Origin: Coxiellaceae bacterium
Lineage (GTDB): Bacteria > Pseudomonadota > Gammaproteobacteria > Coxiellales > Coxiellaceae
Length of the DNA stretch: 21,690 nucleotides
Assembly: GCA_014238325.1 (NCBI GenBank)
Contig: JABABH010000262.1
Coordinates: 1 to 21,690 of the forward strand
Direction: 5' to 3'
The first letter of the stretch is position 1, and each line of letters opens with the position of its first letter. Of the stretch, positions 1-6,750 are shown piece by piece. The notes beneath the pieces are model-generated. The model made no database searches and was not told the origin of the DNA. It was given only the letters and a program-made list of their open reading frames with translations. The translations under genes were made by a program, and so were the position numbers.

Positions 1-713
1 GATACGCTGCTACTGATTATTTTAGCGACTTCCGCAGAATTTTCAAGATTCGCTTGAAAAATATAGGCCAAGCTAGCTGAAACATACTCTTTAGCATCAG
101 CCTGGTCCAACTGCCTGAGTAAGGAAATCGAGCCCTTCAGCACCCTCTCCACAAAATTGTCTTTGCCGATGTGCTTTTGAAGGAAGGCCACCATACCCAG
201 CCACCTGAAGCCTTTCAGCTTTTCATCCGGAATTTGGGAGAGATCCACTAAGTTAAAGGGTTTCAGGAAGACCTGCTTAGCTAGATCAGCTTCATCGCCA
301 AATAAGTCAAAGAAATCCATGGAATAAGGATACGCTGTGCCTCCCGTATAAAAGACCAGAGGAAGCACTACGGGCAGTCTCTTCGATTGCTTCTGCCTTA
401 AATGATATTCCATGATCCGTAACATATAACGCATGAGTCGATAGGGCATCATCTCATCAGGCTTTTTTTGGTGCTCCACCAACACATACATATAGCCCTT
501 TTTTCGATTAAATTCAACCTCATACAAAATATCCGCCATCGACTCCTCTAAGGATTCATCAACAAAGCTACTGTCTTGTAATTGCAAGGTTGTTAAATCA
601 ACGCTCCTAGCTATCTCTTTCGGTAAGTATGCTTCAAAAAATTCTGTTGCTACCCGCACATCAGACATCGCAAAACGGAAATATTTATCATGAGGATTGT
701 GAATCTTTTTCAT
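1..713 (-). CDS. Rpn-family recombination-promoting nuclease / putative transposase, partial
   Basis: This reading frame is open from an ATG at 713 down to the window edge: 237 codons with no stop, so the C-terminus is missing. The N-terminus (MKKIHNPHDKYFRFAMSD), Asp61 in a DILYEVEF stretch, Glu80-His81-Gln82 in VLVEHQ and the later LPLVFYTGG segment match the Rpn/YhgA (Transposase_31) group of PD-(D/E)XK nucleases. Family knowledge: E. coli RpnA-type proteins are DNA endonucleases that promote RecA-independent recombination, and they were long annotated as transposases. In this fold Asp61 and Glu80 would be the metal-binding catalytic residues (inference). No terminal inverted repeats or partner gene are visible, so this is not shown to be an insertion sequence. 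The start is the first ATG and has no strong Shine-Dalgarno sequence. The family is fairly certain; the activity is not. Confidence 0.85.
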   Translation of the reverse strand, partial: MKKIHNPHDKYFRFAMSDVRVATEFFEAYLPKEIARSVDLTTLQLQDSSFVDESLEESMADILYEVEFNRKKGYMYVLVEHQKKPDEMMPYRLMRYMLRIMEYHLRQKQSKRLPVVLPLVFYTGGTAYPYSMDFFDLFGDEADLAKQVFLKPFNLVDLSQIPDEKLKGFRWLGMVAFLQKHIGKDNFVERVLKGSISLLRQLDQADAKEYVSASLAYIFQANLENSAEVAKIISSSV

Positions 714-1099
714 AAAAACAACACATCCAGGCGTTATGTACCATGACCAATAGATCCTGACTTAATTTTGAGAGGGAACTCATCGTTCAATCTTGCTTTG
801 CGAAGCGGGTACTTCAATAATAATTATTATAGCCACTTCCAGAAGATATTCAATGTCGGAAAATATATAAATCTTTCAGATTAAAAACCGCATAGCGGAT
901 GATGGGCCTATGTCGATATAAATTTTTTGTTGGAAGAGCTCTAGCGATACAGCTGATTTAAGTGGAAAATTTATAGGCAGTATATTATGCTACGATCACC
1001 TTATTTTATAATACTTTTTTAGATGAACTTCTCTCTCAACGAATGGGAGGCGGCGCTATTATTCACACATCTCATATTATTAACTAAAGAGTCACAACC
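714..1099. other. Intergenic region between divergent genes, AT-rich
   Basis: No gene is supported in these 386 bases, which separate the leftward Rpn-type gene from the rightward ankyrin gene, so they should hold both promoters. A perfect 14-base AT palindrome lies at 817-830. A TATAAT hexamer at 1007-1012 is a reasonable -10 element for the ankyrin gene and would give a leader of about 80 bases, but no good -35 is visible at the right spacing. A short frame opening at 1023 overlaps the ankyrin gene and looks non-coding. Confidence 0.5.
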
Positions 1100-2152
1100 A
1101 TGCAAGTTGAAAATGTACCCTCTGTTAAAAAGCTATTGGCTAGAACCGTTGCCGCCCAGCATGGGCCTAGGCAAAGTATATTGCTCACACCAAAAGAACG
1201 AATCTCATCCAGAAACAATACGGATAATTCGAATTTTCCCCGCCCGTCCATGTGGCTTCCGTCCGTCCATGCAGCCAGAAAAGACCTTATCTATGATCTA
1301 TTAGTTAATATTTATAAATTCAAACAACAAGACACACGACTCAACCCGCATTTGGAACACCAAGAACTAGTTGAAATGTTGGAAAAAATCAAACGATATC
1401 TAAGCTTGAGTCAGATGATCAATGACGAGACGGGTGCTGCTCAAGTTATCCGTAAACATATGTGCAAAGTAGCAGAAAAAAAACCTAAGCTTTTGAAAAA
1501 ACTCTTAGAGGAAAATAAAAAAGATAAAGCCCCTGCATTATCAGAATTAGCCCTCAAGAAACTTTTTAACCAGCTCTTCTTTCGGGCTGAAGAAAGCTGG
1601 AATCAACTGGAGCGCCTCAAAGAACCCCTATCTATTCTTAGGAAATATCTTGGCATACACCCCTTTCATGCATCTTGCTCTCCCAGAGAAGCGCGGCTAC
1701 AGGACGCAATACGTGATAGCGATACAAGCACGCTTTTAAAATCTTTAATAATGGGTGCCGATCCCAATCAACGTAATAGCAAAGGCAATACCCTTCTACA
1801 CTCGGCGGCACGCCACAGCAATCAAAAAATGGCGGCGATCTTACTCGAGTATAAAGCGGATTCCTCTAAATATAATGCGAAGGGGGAGACACCTCTAGAC
1901 TTAGCAGTATATCGGGGCCATGCAAGCGTGGTTGAGACATTGCTGTGTTTCAACCCCTTGCATAGCAGATGCCCCTTACTTCTAAAGTTTGCCGAAAGGA
2001 ATGGCGATGCCGCAACTGTGGCTGTTATTAAGAAACATGCCCCACCTCCGAATCAGCCAATACACTCGTCTCTTCTCTGGAACTTTCCTACGGCGAGTGT
2101 TGAGCCCCCAACAATTCATACCCACCTTCGACGAAGAAAAAATGCAAGATGA
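1100..2152 (+). CDS. Ankyrin-repeat protein
   Basis: A 350-residue protein with no signal peptide or membrane segment. Residues about 1-190 are a largely helical, lysine-rich region that I do not recognise (helical stretches near 85-105 and 125-185). Residues about 195-315 hold ankyrin repeats: one starting near ARLQDAIRDSD (198), a clear one at 229-260 (GNTLLHSAARHSNQKMAAIL), another at 262-285 (GETPLDLAVYRGHASVVETL), and a degenerate last one near 290-314. The tail is basic and proline-rich. Ankyrin repeats mediate protein-protein binding, and in intracellular gamma-proteobacteria such proteins are often type IV secretion effectors, so a host-directed role is possible but unproven. The ATG at 1100 has only a weak AAAGAG-like site upstream. 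The gene stands alone, followed by repeat DNA. The repeats are certain; the function is unknown. Confidence 0.8.
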   Translation: MQVENVPSVKKLLARTVAAQHGPRQSILLTPKERISSRNNTDNSNFPRPSMWLPSVHAARKDLIYDLLVNIYKFKQQDTRLNPHLEHQELVEMLEKIKRYLSLSQMINDETGAAQVIRKHMCKVAEKKPKLLKKLLEENKKDKAPALSELALKKLFNQLFFRAEESWNQLERLKEPLSILRKYLGIHPFHASCSPREARLQDAIRDSDTSTLLKSLIMGADPNQRNSKGNTLLHSAARHSNQKMAAILLEYKADSSKYNAKGETPLDLAVYRGHASVVETLLCFNPLHSRCPLLLKFAERNGDAATVAVIKKHAPPPNQPIHSSLLWNFPTASVEPPTIHTHLRRRKNAR

Positions 2153-2205
2153 GCTATAAGATTTCCCACTTCACCTGGAGGTAAAAGCAAAGCTGTGAAG
2201 GGGAC

Positions 2206-2296
2206 TTTGCATGCTGTCAATCGCTAGCCTCTTTTGCCTGGCTTCCCGACCCTTGCTATGTTTGCTATGGCTGCTCCCATTTTGGATAATGCAACA
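2206..2296 (+). repeat. 91-bp direct repeat, copy A
   Basis: This block recurs at 2590-2680 in the same orientation with about 11 mismatches in 91 positions by hand alignment, with no gap. It ends exactly where the ~190-bp two-hairpin element begins. It contains a promoter-like pair, TTGCTA and GATAAT with a 17-base spacer, equivalent to the pair in copy B upstream of ubiC. Weak similarity extends about 30 bases further left, with gaps. Confidence 0.75.
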
Positions 2297-2486
2297 ATAT
2301 ACCCATCTCACTTCAAGATGCGAAGCATGCCCTTGAAGTGAGTCATCCCCATGGGGCTTCTTAAGGGGACAACCACGGTTTTTCTTTTAAGTGGCTGAGC
2401 GAACATTTATTTTTCGACAGCCAAACAAAGGTATACCGCTCGCGACTGAAGATGCGAAGCGGGTAATTGCGAGCGGTATATACCCC
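2297..2486 (+). repeat. Two-hairpin dispersed element, copy 1
   Basis: This is the first of three copies (others at 4176 and 6266). It starts with a TATACCCAT-like end and finishes with GGTATATACCC. The left hairpin has arms CACTTCAA (2309-2316) and TTGAAGTG (2333-2340) around 16 bases. The right hairpin has arms GGTATACCGCTCGC (2430-2443) and GCGAGCGGTATATACC (2469-2484) around 25 bases. Between them is a conserved block containing GTGGCTGAGCGAACATTT. The 25-base right spacer is inverted relative to copies 2 and 3; its reverse complement matches copy 2 at 20 of 25 positions. The core GATGCGAAGC occurs in both hairpins. Long shadow reading frames run across this element on both strands and are unlikely to be genes. 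Confidence 0.85.
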
Positions 2487-2497
2487 AAGATATGCAT

Positions 2498-2521
2498 GAT
2501 GATGTCTGCGCAGATGTCATC
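2498..2521. repeat. 24-base near-perfect palindrome
   Basis: Between the element and direct repeat B lies a 24-base sequence centred on CTGCGCAG. Its outer arms are GATGA and TCATC, and only two base pairs deviate (both G-T, so tolerated in RNA). It could form a hairpin or be a protein-binding site. No U-tract follows it on either strand, so it is not an intrinsic terminator. Confidence 0.5.
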
Positions 2522-2589
2522 TTCAATGTGTACCCTCAGGTTTATCCTTGGTTTGAGGGCGAAAGTCAATGCGTGATGGAAGCCTTGGC

Positions 2590-2680
2590 TTTGCATACTG
2601 TCAATCGCTAGCCTATTTTGCATGGCTTCCTGACCTTTGCTGTGTTTGCCATGGCTGCTGCCATTTGGAATAATGCAACC
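2590..2680 (+). repeat. 91-bp direct repeat, copy B
   Basis: Second copy of the block at 2206-2296, about 88% identical by hand alignment. It sits directly before ubiC and appears to supply its promoter. The two copies bracket 293 bases made of the two-hairpin element and a 103-base segment with a palindrome. This arrangement suggests a duplication of the ubiC upstream region, or that the 91-bp block is itself a mobile repeat. Confidence 0.75.
2646..2674 (+). promoter_or_regulatory. Probable sigma-70 promoter of ubiC-ubiA
   Basis: TTGCCA (2646-2651) and AATAAT (2669-2674) are separated by 17 bases. The predicted transcription start is near 2681, giving a leader of about 41 bases before the ubiC ATG. 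The promoter lies inside direct repeat B. Confidence 0.55.
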
Positions 2681-2721
2681 ATATAAATCGTCCACGCTCA
2701 TCTCACCGCTGAGACACCACC

Positions 2722-3303
2722 ATGATGCCAAGCCCTTCTACACCCTTCACCGCTTGGCACGAAGCACAGCACTATCCAGCATTAATGCGAATATCTAGGG
2801 CCCGTGATTGGCTCTGCTACACTGACTCACTCACGTTATTGCTCGCTCACACCACTCAACAACAAGCGCAACTCCTCATTGCCCATGAAGACGATGGCTT
2901 TCCTCAGGCAGAGGAGTGCTTGATCCTACAACAACCTGAAGATAAAATCGCAAGAATTCGAGAAGGAGGTTGGTATCACTTGGGGGTTTTATGGATCAGC
3001 ACCCGCGTCGTTATTCCACAGCCTACCTTAGAGGCAGCAGGCGATATTTTACGACATTTGGACCAGCGCTCTATTGGCACCGCCTTATTATTTCATAACC
3101 CTAAGGTCATAGTCGGCCGACTGGAGTTTAGGCCCATCGTGGTACAAAACGCAACCGATCCAACACTCGTATCCACTACCCACCATCAATCGGATACACT
3201 ATGGGCAAGACGCCGCCTATTCGATATTGAAGGCAACCCTCTACTCATACAAGAAATATTTTTACCAGAGATCTTCGAGCAAGCACCATGCTTTCCACCT
3301 TAA
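2722..3303 (+). CDS. ubiC: Chorismate--pyruvate lyase UbiC
   Basis: UbiC removes pyruvate from chorismate to give 4-hydroxybenzoate, the first committed step of ubiquinone synthesis, in the cytosol. The protein has 193 residues, against about 165 for the E. coli enzyme; the extra length is mostly an N-terminal extension and an insertion near residues 140-157. Conserved elements are visible: Arg95 in ISTRVVIP (substrate-binding Arg), RSIGTALLF at 117-124 with Gly119, WARRRLF at 161, and Glu178 in LLIQEIFLP, the conserved glutamate. The start is the first of two adjacent ATGs (2722, 2725), with a GAGA about 8 bases upstream. The last 16 bases overlap ubiA, which indicates translational coupling in a ubiCA operon, as in E. 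coli. High confidence. Confidence 0.92.
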   Translation: MMPSPSTPFTAWHEAQHYPALMRISRARDWLCYTDSLTLLLAHTTQQQAQLLIAHEDDGFPQAEECLILQQPEDKIARIREGGWYHLGVLWISTRVVIPQPTLEAAGDILRHLDQRSIGTALLFHNPKVIVGRLEFRPIVVQNATDPTLVSTTHHQSDTLWARRRLFDIEGNPLLIQEIFLPEIFEQAPCFPP

Positions 3304-4172
3304 GCGAACGATTAAAACAACTCAAGCACTACGCACATCTCATGCGGTTTAACCGGCCTATAGGCATACTCTTATTATTATGGCCGACGCTATGGGCTCT
3401 GTGGATCTCAGCGCAAGGATTCCCAGGCTATCGAATCAGCACGATATTTATCATGGGCACCTTGATCATGCGCAGTGCGGGCTGCATCATCAATGATATG
3501 ACTGATCGGCATATTGACCCCTATGTCATGCGCACGCAACTTCGCCCTTTAGCATCAGGAAAGGTCACACTATTTGAGGCTTGGTGCCTGTTTGTCATCA
3601 TGATAGCTATTGCCCTAAGGTTGGTGCTCTTACTGAATACACTGACTCAATGTCTCGCGATCGCAGGCCTTGCTTTGACCATGATCTATCCATGGTTAAA
3701 ACGCTACACCCACTTCCCGCAGTTGGGCTTGGGTTTGGCCTTCGCCTGGGGAGTACCCATGGCCTTTGCTGCCCAACAAGGCAGGGTACCTTTACCTGCC
3801 TGGATACTATTCATCATAACCCTGCTCTGGGTGGTCACTTATGATACGGAATACGCAATGAGTGATCGTGACGATGATCTTAAAATTGGGGTCAAGTCCA
3901 CTGCCATCTTATTTGGATCCTACGATTATAGGATTATTGGGGGGCTGCAAGTTTTCTTAGTATTATCCTTTACCCTGCTGGGCCTTTGGTTAAAATGGAG
4001 CACGTGCTTTTATATCGGAATCGGTATAACGGCACTCTTGTTTGGGTATCAACAAGCTCTACTGCGCTCCCGCGAAACACTGCAATACTTACGCGCCTTT
4101 CACAATAATCATTGGGTGGGATTATGCCTATTCTTGAGCATCGCGCTCTCTTATCCTCTCGGGCCATCCTGA
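3288..4172 (+). CDS. ubiA: 4-hydroxybenzoate polyprenyltransferase UbiA
   Basis: UbiA attaches the polyprenyl side chain to 4-hydroxybenzoate in the inner membrane, the second step of ubiquinone synthesis, using the product of the overlapping upstream ubiC. It is 294 residues long (E. coli about 290), with multiple hydrophobic helices throughout. Both Asp-rich Mg-diphosphate motifs of the UbiA superfamily are present: NDMTDRHID at 69-77, followed by RTQLRPLASG, and DTEYAMSDRDDD at 186-197, followed by KIGVKSTAILFG. The start ATG at 3288 lies within ubiC. The stop at 4170-4172 is followed within 4 bases by copy 2 of the two-hairpin element, so transcripts from this operon would end in or pass through that element. 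High confidence. Confidence 0.94.
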   Translation: MLSTLSERLKQLKHYAHLMRFNRPIGILLLLWPTLWALWISAQGFPGYRISTIFIMGTLIMRSAGCIINDMTDRHIDPYVMRTQLRPLASGKVTLFEAWCLFVIMIAIALRLVLLLNTLTQCLAIAGLALTMIYPWLKRYTHFPQLGLGLAFAWGVPMAFAAQQGRVPLPAWILFIITLLWVVTYDTEYAMSDRDDDLKIGVKSTAILFGSYDYRIIGGLQVFLVLSFTLLGLWLKWSTCFYIGIGITALLFGYQQALLRSRETLQYLRAFHNNHWVGLCLFLSIALSYPLGPS

Positions 4173-4175
4173 GCA

Positions 4176-4370
4176 GGTATACCCATGCCACTTCAAAATG
4201 CGAAGCATGCCCTTGAAGTGACTCATCGCGATGGGGATTCTTAAGGGGAAAACCGCGATTTTTCTTTGAAGTGGCTGAGCGAACATTTATTTTTCGCCAG
4301 CCATCAAAACAAAGGTATACCGCTCGCCATCACCCACTTCACATCTTCAGCCGCGAGCGGTATATACCCA
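4176..4370 (+). repeat. Two-hairpin dispersed element, copy 2
   Basis: Same family as 2297-2486 and 6266-6455. Left arms are CACTTCAA (4189-4196) and TTGAAGTG (4213-4220). Right arms are GGTATACCGCTCGC (4314-4327) and GCGAGCGGTATATACC (4353-4368) around a 25-base spacer. Both spacers match the majority orientation: the left spacer agrees with copy 1 and the right spacer with copy 3. The middle carries ATCGCG and CGCGAT, which can pair as a third stem; copy 3 shares this and copy 1 has lost it. A 4-base insertion lies before the right hairpin (AACAAAG region). The element begins within 4 bases of the ubiA stop. Confidence 0.85.
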
Positions 4371-4405
4371 TTCCACTTCAAAATGCGAAGCATGCACTCG
4401 AATAT
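4363..4405 (+). repeat. Truncated left end of the same element, in tandem
   Basis: The right terminus of copy 2 (TATACCC) doubles as the first bases of a second unit: CACTTCAA at 4374-4381 and a 16-base spacer nearly identical to that of copy 2. The returning arm is degenerate (TCGAAT instead of TTGAAGTG) and the similarity stops. This is a partial tandem unit that shares the TATACCC boundary with the full copy. Confidence 0.7.
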
Positions 4406-4465
4406 CCAGCACAAAAAAAGCCCCTACCGCTCCTGATTTTAAGCGAGCAAGCCATGCCTCAAAAT

Positions 4466-4494
4466 TTGCCAATTGCTTAATTTTATGCCATAAT
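4466..4494 (+). promoter_or_regulatory. Probable sigma-70 promoter of tolC
   Basis: TTGCCA (4466-4471) and CATAAT (4489-4494) are 17 bases apart, each one or two bases from consensus. The predicted transcription start is near 4501, giving a leader of about 100 bases to the preferred tolC ATG at 4603. Confidence 0.55.
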
Positions 4495-4602
4495 CGGCAC
4501 ACACTACATTCAGGGAATCCCGCTACTCGCTTATTGGATTTTCCCACTGCATCTAGCAAGACAACCCATCAGACTCTTTTAACAAAAATTGGGCATAGAT
4601 TT

Positions 4603-6333
4603 ATGCGGCTAAGCACTATCACAAGAAAGGATCACAAAGTAGCGATCAGCAGCGCGGCTACAAGTCTCGTCAATCAGCATAAAAGACAGCCTAGTGCTGC
4701 ACGCCTACAACGCCTATTTTTTGGTATAGCCCTAGCGATAACTACCACCCTCTGCTGGCCCACTGCATATGCTGATAATTTAGTCCAAATCTACCATCAA
4801 GCCCTCAAAAGCGACCCTAGCTTTAAACAATCGTACTCGAATTGGCTATCAGCAGAACAAAATCTGCCACTGTCAAAAACGAACCTTCACCCTATGGTCG
4901 ATATTTCCGCCGGTGTTAGCCCAAACTATCAATGGCTAGCCAGTCACCATGCTGCCGGCTCTAGCCATGCATCAGGAGGGGCCTGGGTCGGCTCTCCTGC
5001 GGGTAACTTCGTGCAAGTCAGCCTCAGTCAAACCTTATTCGATGCCGCGGCTTGGAAGCAAATCAACGGAGCTGAGTTCTCAGTTAAGGCTGCCACGGCA
5101 CAGTATCTAGCAAGCGCACAAGACCTGATGGCTCGCACTGCGACCGCATACTTCAATGTTCTCTCTGCTTCTGAACAACTGCAATATATTGTCGCGCAGA
5201 AAAAAGCGATGCTACAACAGCTCATGACGGAGAGACAAAAATTTAAAGTGGGCTTAATTGCTATCACAGGCGTATACGATGCCCGCGCAAAATACGACGC
5301 CTCCGTGGCGGAACAAATAAAAACGCAACACCTACTCGCCAATCAGCTAGAGAATTTACGTGCGATTACTGGCACATCCTATCATGCTCTAGCCAGCTTA
5401 GAAAAAAATGTCCCTCTGCGATCGCCACAACCCAACCATATTGATGCCTGGGTCACGACAGCTAATCAACATAATTATGCCATCCAAGCCCTAGTGAATA
5501 CGATGCTCGCAAAAAAAGAAGCAGTAAAACAAGCCCTAGCCTCGCGATACCCCACCCTGAAATTTTCTGCACAAGCCGCAGCCAATATGAGCGGATACCT
5601 CCCTACGACTACACCCTCTCCGACTCCATCTAATCATGGCATCATTCAAAGCAGCAGCGAACAAGTCTCTGCCGGGTTAACGCTGAACTTCCCCGTGTAT
5701 CAAGGAGGAGCGATTAGTGCATCGGCAACACAAAAGAATGATGACTATTTATCAGCAACCCACATGCTCGAGCAAACTCGCCGAGAAGTCGAGAAAAACA
5801 CGCGCCAAGCCTATCTCGGCGTCAACGCCAGCATAAGCCAAATCAAAGCCGATCAACAAAGCATGTTATCCGCCAATCAACAATTACAGGCCACAAAAGC
5901 AAGCTATCAAGTTGGCACGCGTACTATGGTGGATGTACTTGACGGACTCAGCCTCTTATACAAAGCGCGTGAAGCGTGGGCGCAGGATCGCTATACTTAT
6001 ATTATAAATTTAATCAAACTCAAACAAAGTGCAGGCACTCTCTCACCTAAGGACTTAATAAAAATTAATGCCTGGCTATCTCATACTACCCAATTAGATC
6101 CAGAGGCTCCGATCAAAATGCGCTCCTTAGAACCTATACAGCTCAGCCCATCTAAGAAGAGCACCCATCTACCCAAAAAAACGTCGCCCAAGACTATGAC
6201 TATACCCACCCCCTCATTGCAGCTGGCACAGAATAAGGTCGCGATCAAAAGCAATGTTCATAGGCATATACCCATCCCACTTCAAGTGCATGCTGCGCAT
6301 CTTGAAGTGGCTCATCGCGATGGGGATGCTTAA
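4603..6333 (+). CDS. tolC: TolC-family outer-membrane channel protein
   Basis: TolC forms the trimeric outer-membrane/periplasmic duct used by tripartite efflux pumps and type I secretion. From the ATG at 4603 the protein has 576 residues. A TTG at 4534 in the same frame would add 23 residues, but they carry no recognisable feature. A basic segment of about 37 residues precedes the hydrophobic core LFFGIALAITTTLCWP, with likely cleavage after TAYA (residue 57). Two OEP repeats follow. The second ends in GTRTMVDVLDGLSLLYKARE and then LIKLKQSAGTLSPKDL, which closely parallels E. coli TolC. The last ~70 residues are a low-complexity Ser/Pro/Lys tail, and the final ~22 codons are encoded by copy 3 of the dispersed element, so the native end was replaced or extended by repeat insertion. 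No pump genes adjoin it. TolC identity is strong; the exact start is uncertain. Confidence 0.9.
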   Translation: MRLSTITRKDHKVAISSAATSLVNQHKRQPSAARLQRLFFGIALAITTTLCWPTAYADNLVQIYHQALKSDPSFKQSYSNWLSAEQNLPLSKTNLHPMVDISAGVSPNYQWLASHHAAGSSHASGGAWVGSPAGNFVQVSLSQTLFDAAAWKQINGAEFSVKAATAQYLASAQDLMARTATAYFNVLSASEQLQYIVAQKKAMLQQLMTERQKFKVGLIAITGVYDARAKYDASVAEQIKTQHLLANQLENLRAITGTSYHALASLEKNVPLRSPQPNHIDAWVTTANQHNYAIQALVNTMLAKKEAVKQALASRYPTLKFSAQAAANMSGYLPTTTPSPTPSNHGIIQSSSEQVSAGLTLNFPVYQGGAISASATQKNDDYLSATHMLEQTRREVEKNTRQAYLGVNASISQIKADQQSMLSANQQLQATKASYQVGTRTMVDVLDGLSLLYKAREAWAQDRYTYIINLIKLKQSAGTLSPKDLIKINAWLSHTTQLDPEAPIKMRSLEPIQLSPSKKSTHLPKKTSPKTMTIPTPSLQLAQNKVAIKSNVHRHIPIPLQVHAAHLEVAHRDGDA

Positions 6334-6455
6334 GGGGGAAACCGCGATTATCCCCTTCAGTGGCTGAGCGAACATTTACTTTTCGCCAGCCAAACAAAGG
6401 TATACCGCTCGCAGTAGCCCACGTCGCATCTTCATTCGCGAGCGGTATATAACCC
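6266..6455 (+). repeat. Two-hairpin dispersed element, copy 3, overlapping the tolC end
   Basis: Third copy of the element. Left arms are CACTTCAA (6278-6285) and TTGAAGTG (6302-6309). Right arms are GGTATACCGCTCGC (6399-6412) and GCGAGCGGTATATAACC (6438-6454). The 16-base left spacer is inverted relative to copies 1 and 2: its reverse complement matches copy 1 at 14 of 16 positions. The right spacer is in the orientation of copy 2. The first 68 bases are translated as the C-terminus of TolC, ending at a TAA at 6331-6333 inside the element. Confidence 0.85.
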
Positions 6456-6512
6456 CTACTTTTTAGCCTAGCCTCGCAGGCCACCACACCTAACAGAACT
6501 TTAATATTTTCT

Positions 6513-6521
6513 TGGTATAAT
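6513..6521 (+). promoter_or_regulatory. Extended -10 promoter element upstream of the putative effector gene
   Basis: TGGTATAAT is an extended -10 (TGn plus a perfect TATAAT at 6516-6521), with no good -35. It overlaps the ATG at 6520, so a transcript from it would start near 6528. The first in-frame ATG in that reading frame would then be at 6556. Confidence 0.45.
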
Positions 6522-6750
6522 GAATCCTCCTGGATACCTTATACATTTTAATGGGATGACGCAGCAGGGCCCCCGAGATATCCTGGTATCCGTTGACAAG
6601 AGGACGCCACCCAAACAACCGTTAGATAACAATTTTTTATCAACCTTAGAGAACAAACCATATTATGCCCTCAACACCGAACTGTATCGCGCTCTCCAGC
6701 ATCATCCTCGACCCAACACCATCTTTGCCTTCTTGCAACTCAGCCACTAG
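6520..6750 (+). other. Probable original N-terminal part of the putative effector, now in a different frame
   Basis: This short frame (76 codons from 6520, or 64 from the ATG at 6556) reads like real protein: the stretch from DILVSVDKR through NTELYRALQHH and FAFLQLSH has a plausible amphipathic pattern. It ends at a TAG at 6748-6750. The large frame that overlaps it from 6665 starts with about 28 residues rich in Ser/Thr/Pro/Asn that look like out-of-frame translation, and becomes protein-like at about 6750 (GKWKDIPIIYK). The simplest reading is one gene with a one-base shift near 6735-6755, either a real mutation or a sequencing error. Alternatively it is a leader peptide or chance. Not recognised as a known family. 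Confidence 0.35.

Noticed and set aside
1..713. Insertion sequence based on the Transposase_31 similarity
   Set aside because: Rpn-type proteins carry that historical name but are nucleases; no terminal inverted repeats or target duplications are visible and the 3' end is outside the window.
799..811. 13-base match (TGCGAAGCGGGTA) to the right hairpin spacer of element copy 1
   Set aside because: The match does not extend and no hairpin arms flank it. A 13-mer match to some part of a repeat is not improbable in 20 kb, so it is not called as a remnant.
2387..2731. 114-codon minus-strand frame across the repeat patch
   Set aside because: It is made of the two-hairpin element, a palindrome and part of direct repeat B; its ends read the same peptide found antisense in every element copy. 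It is better explained as repeat sequence than as a gene.
6245..6487. 80-codon minus-strand frame over copy 3 of the element
   Set aside because: It lies antisense to the tolC end and the repeat, shares its peptide with the other copies, and has no independent support.
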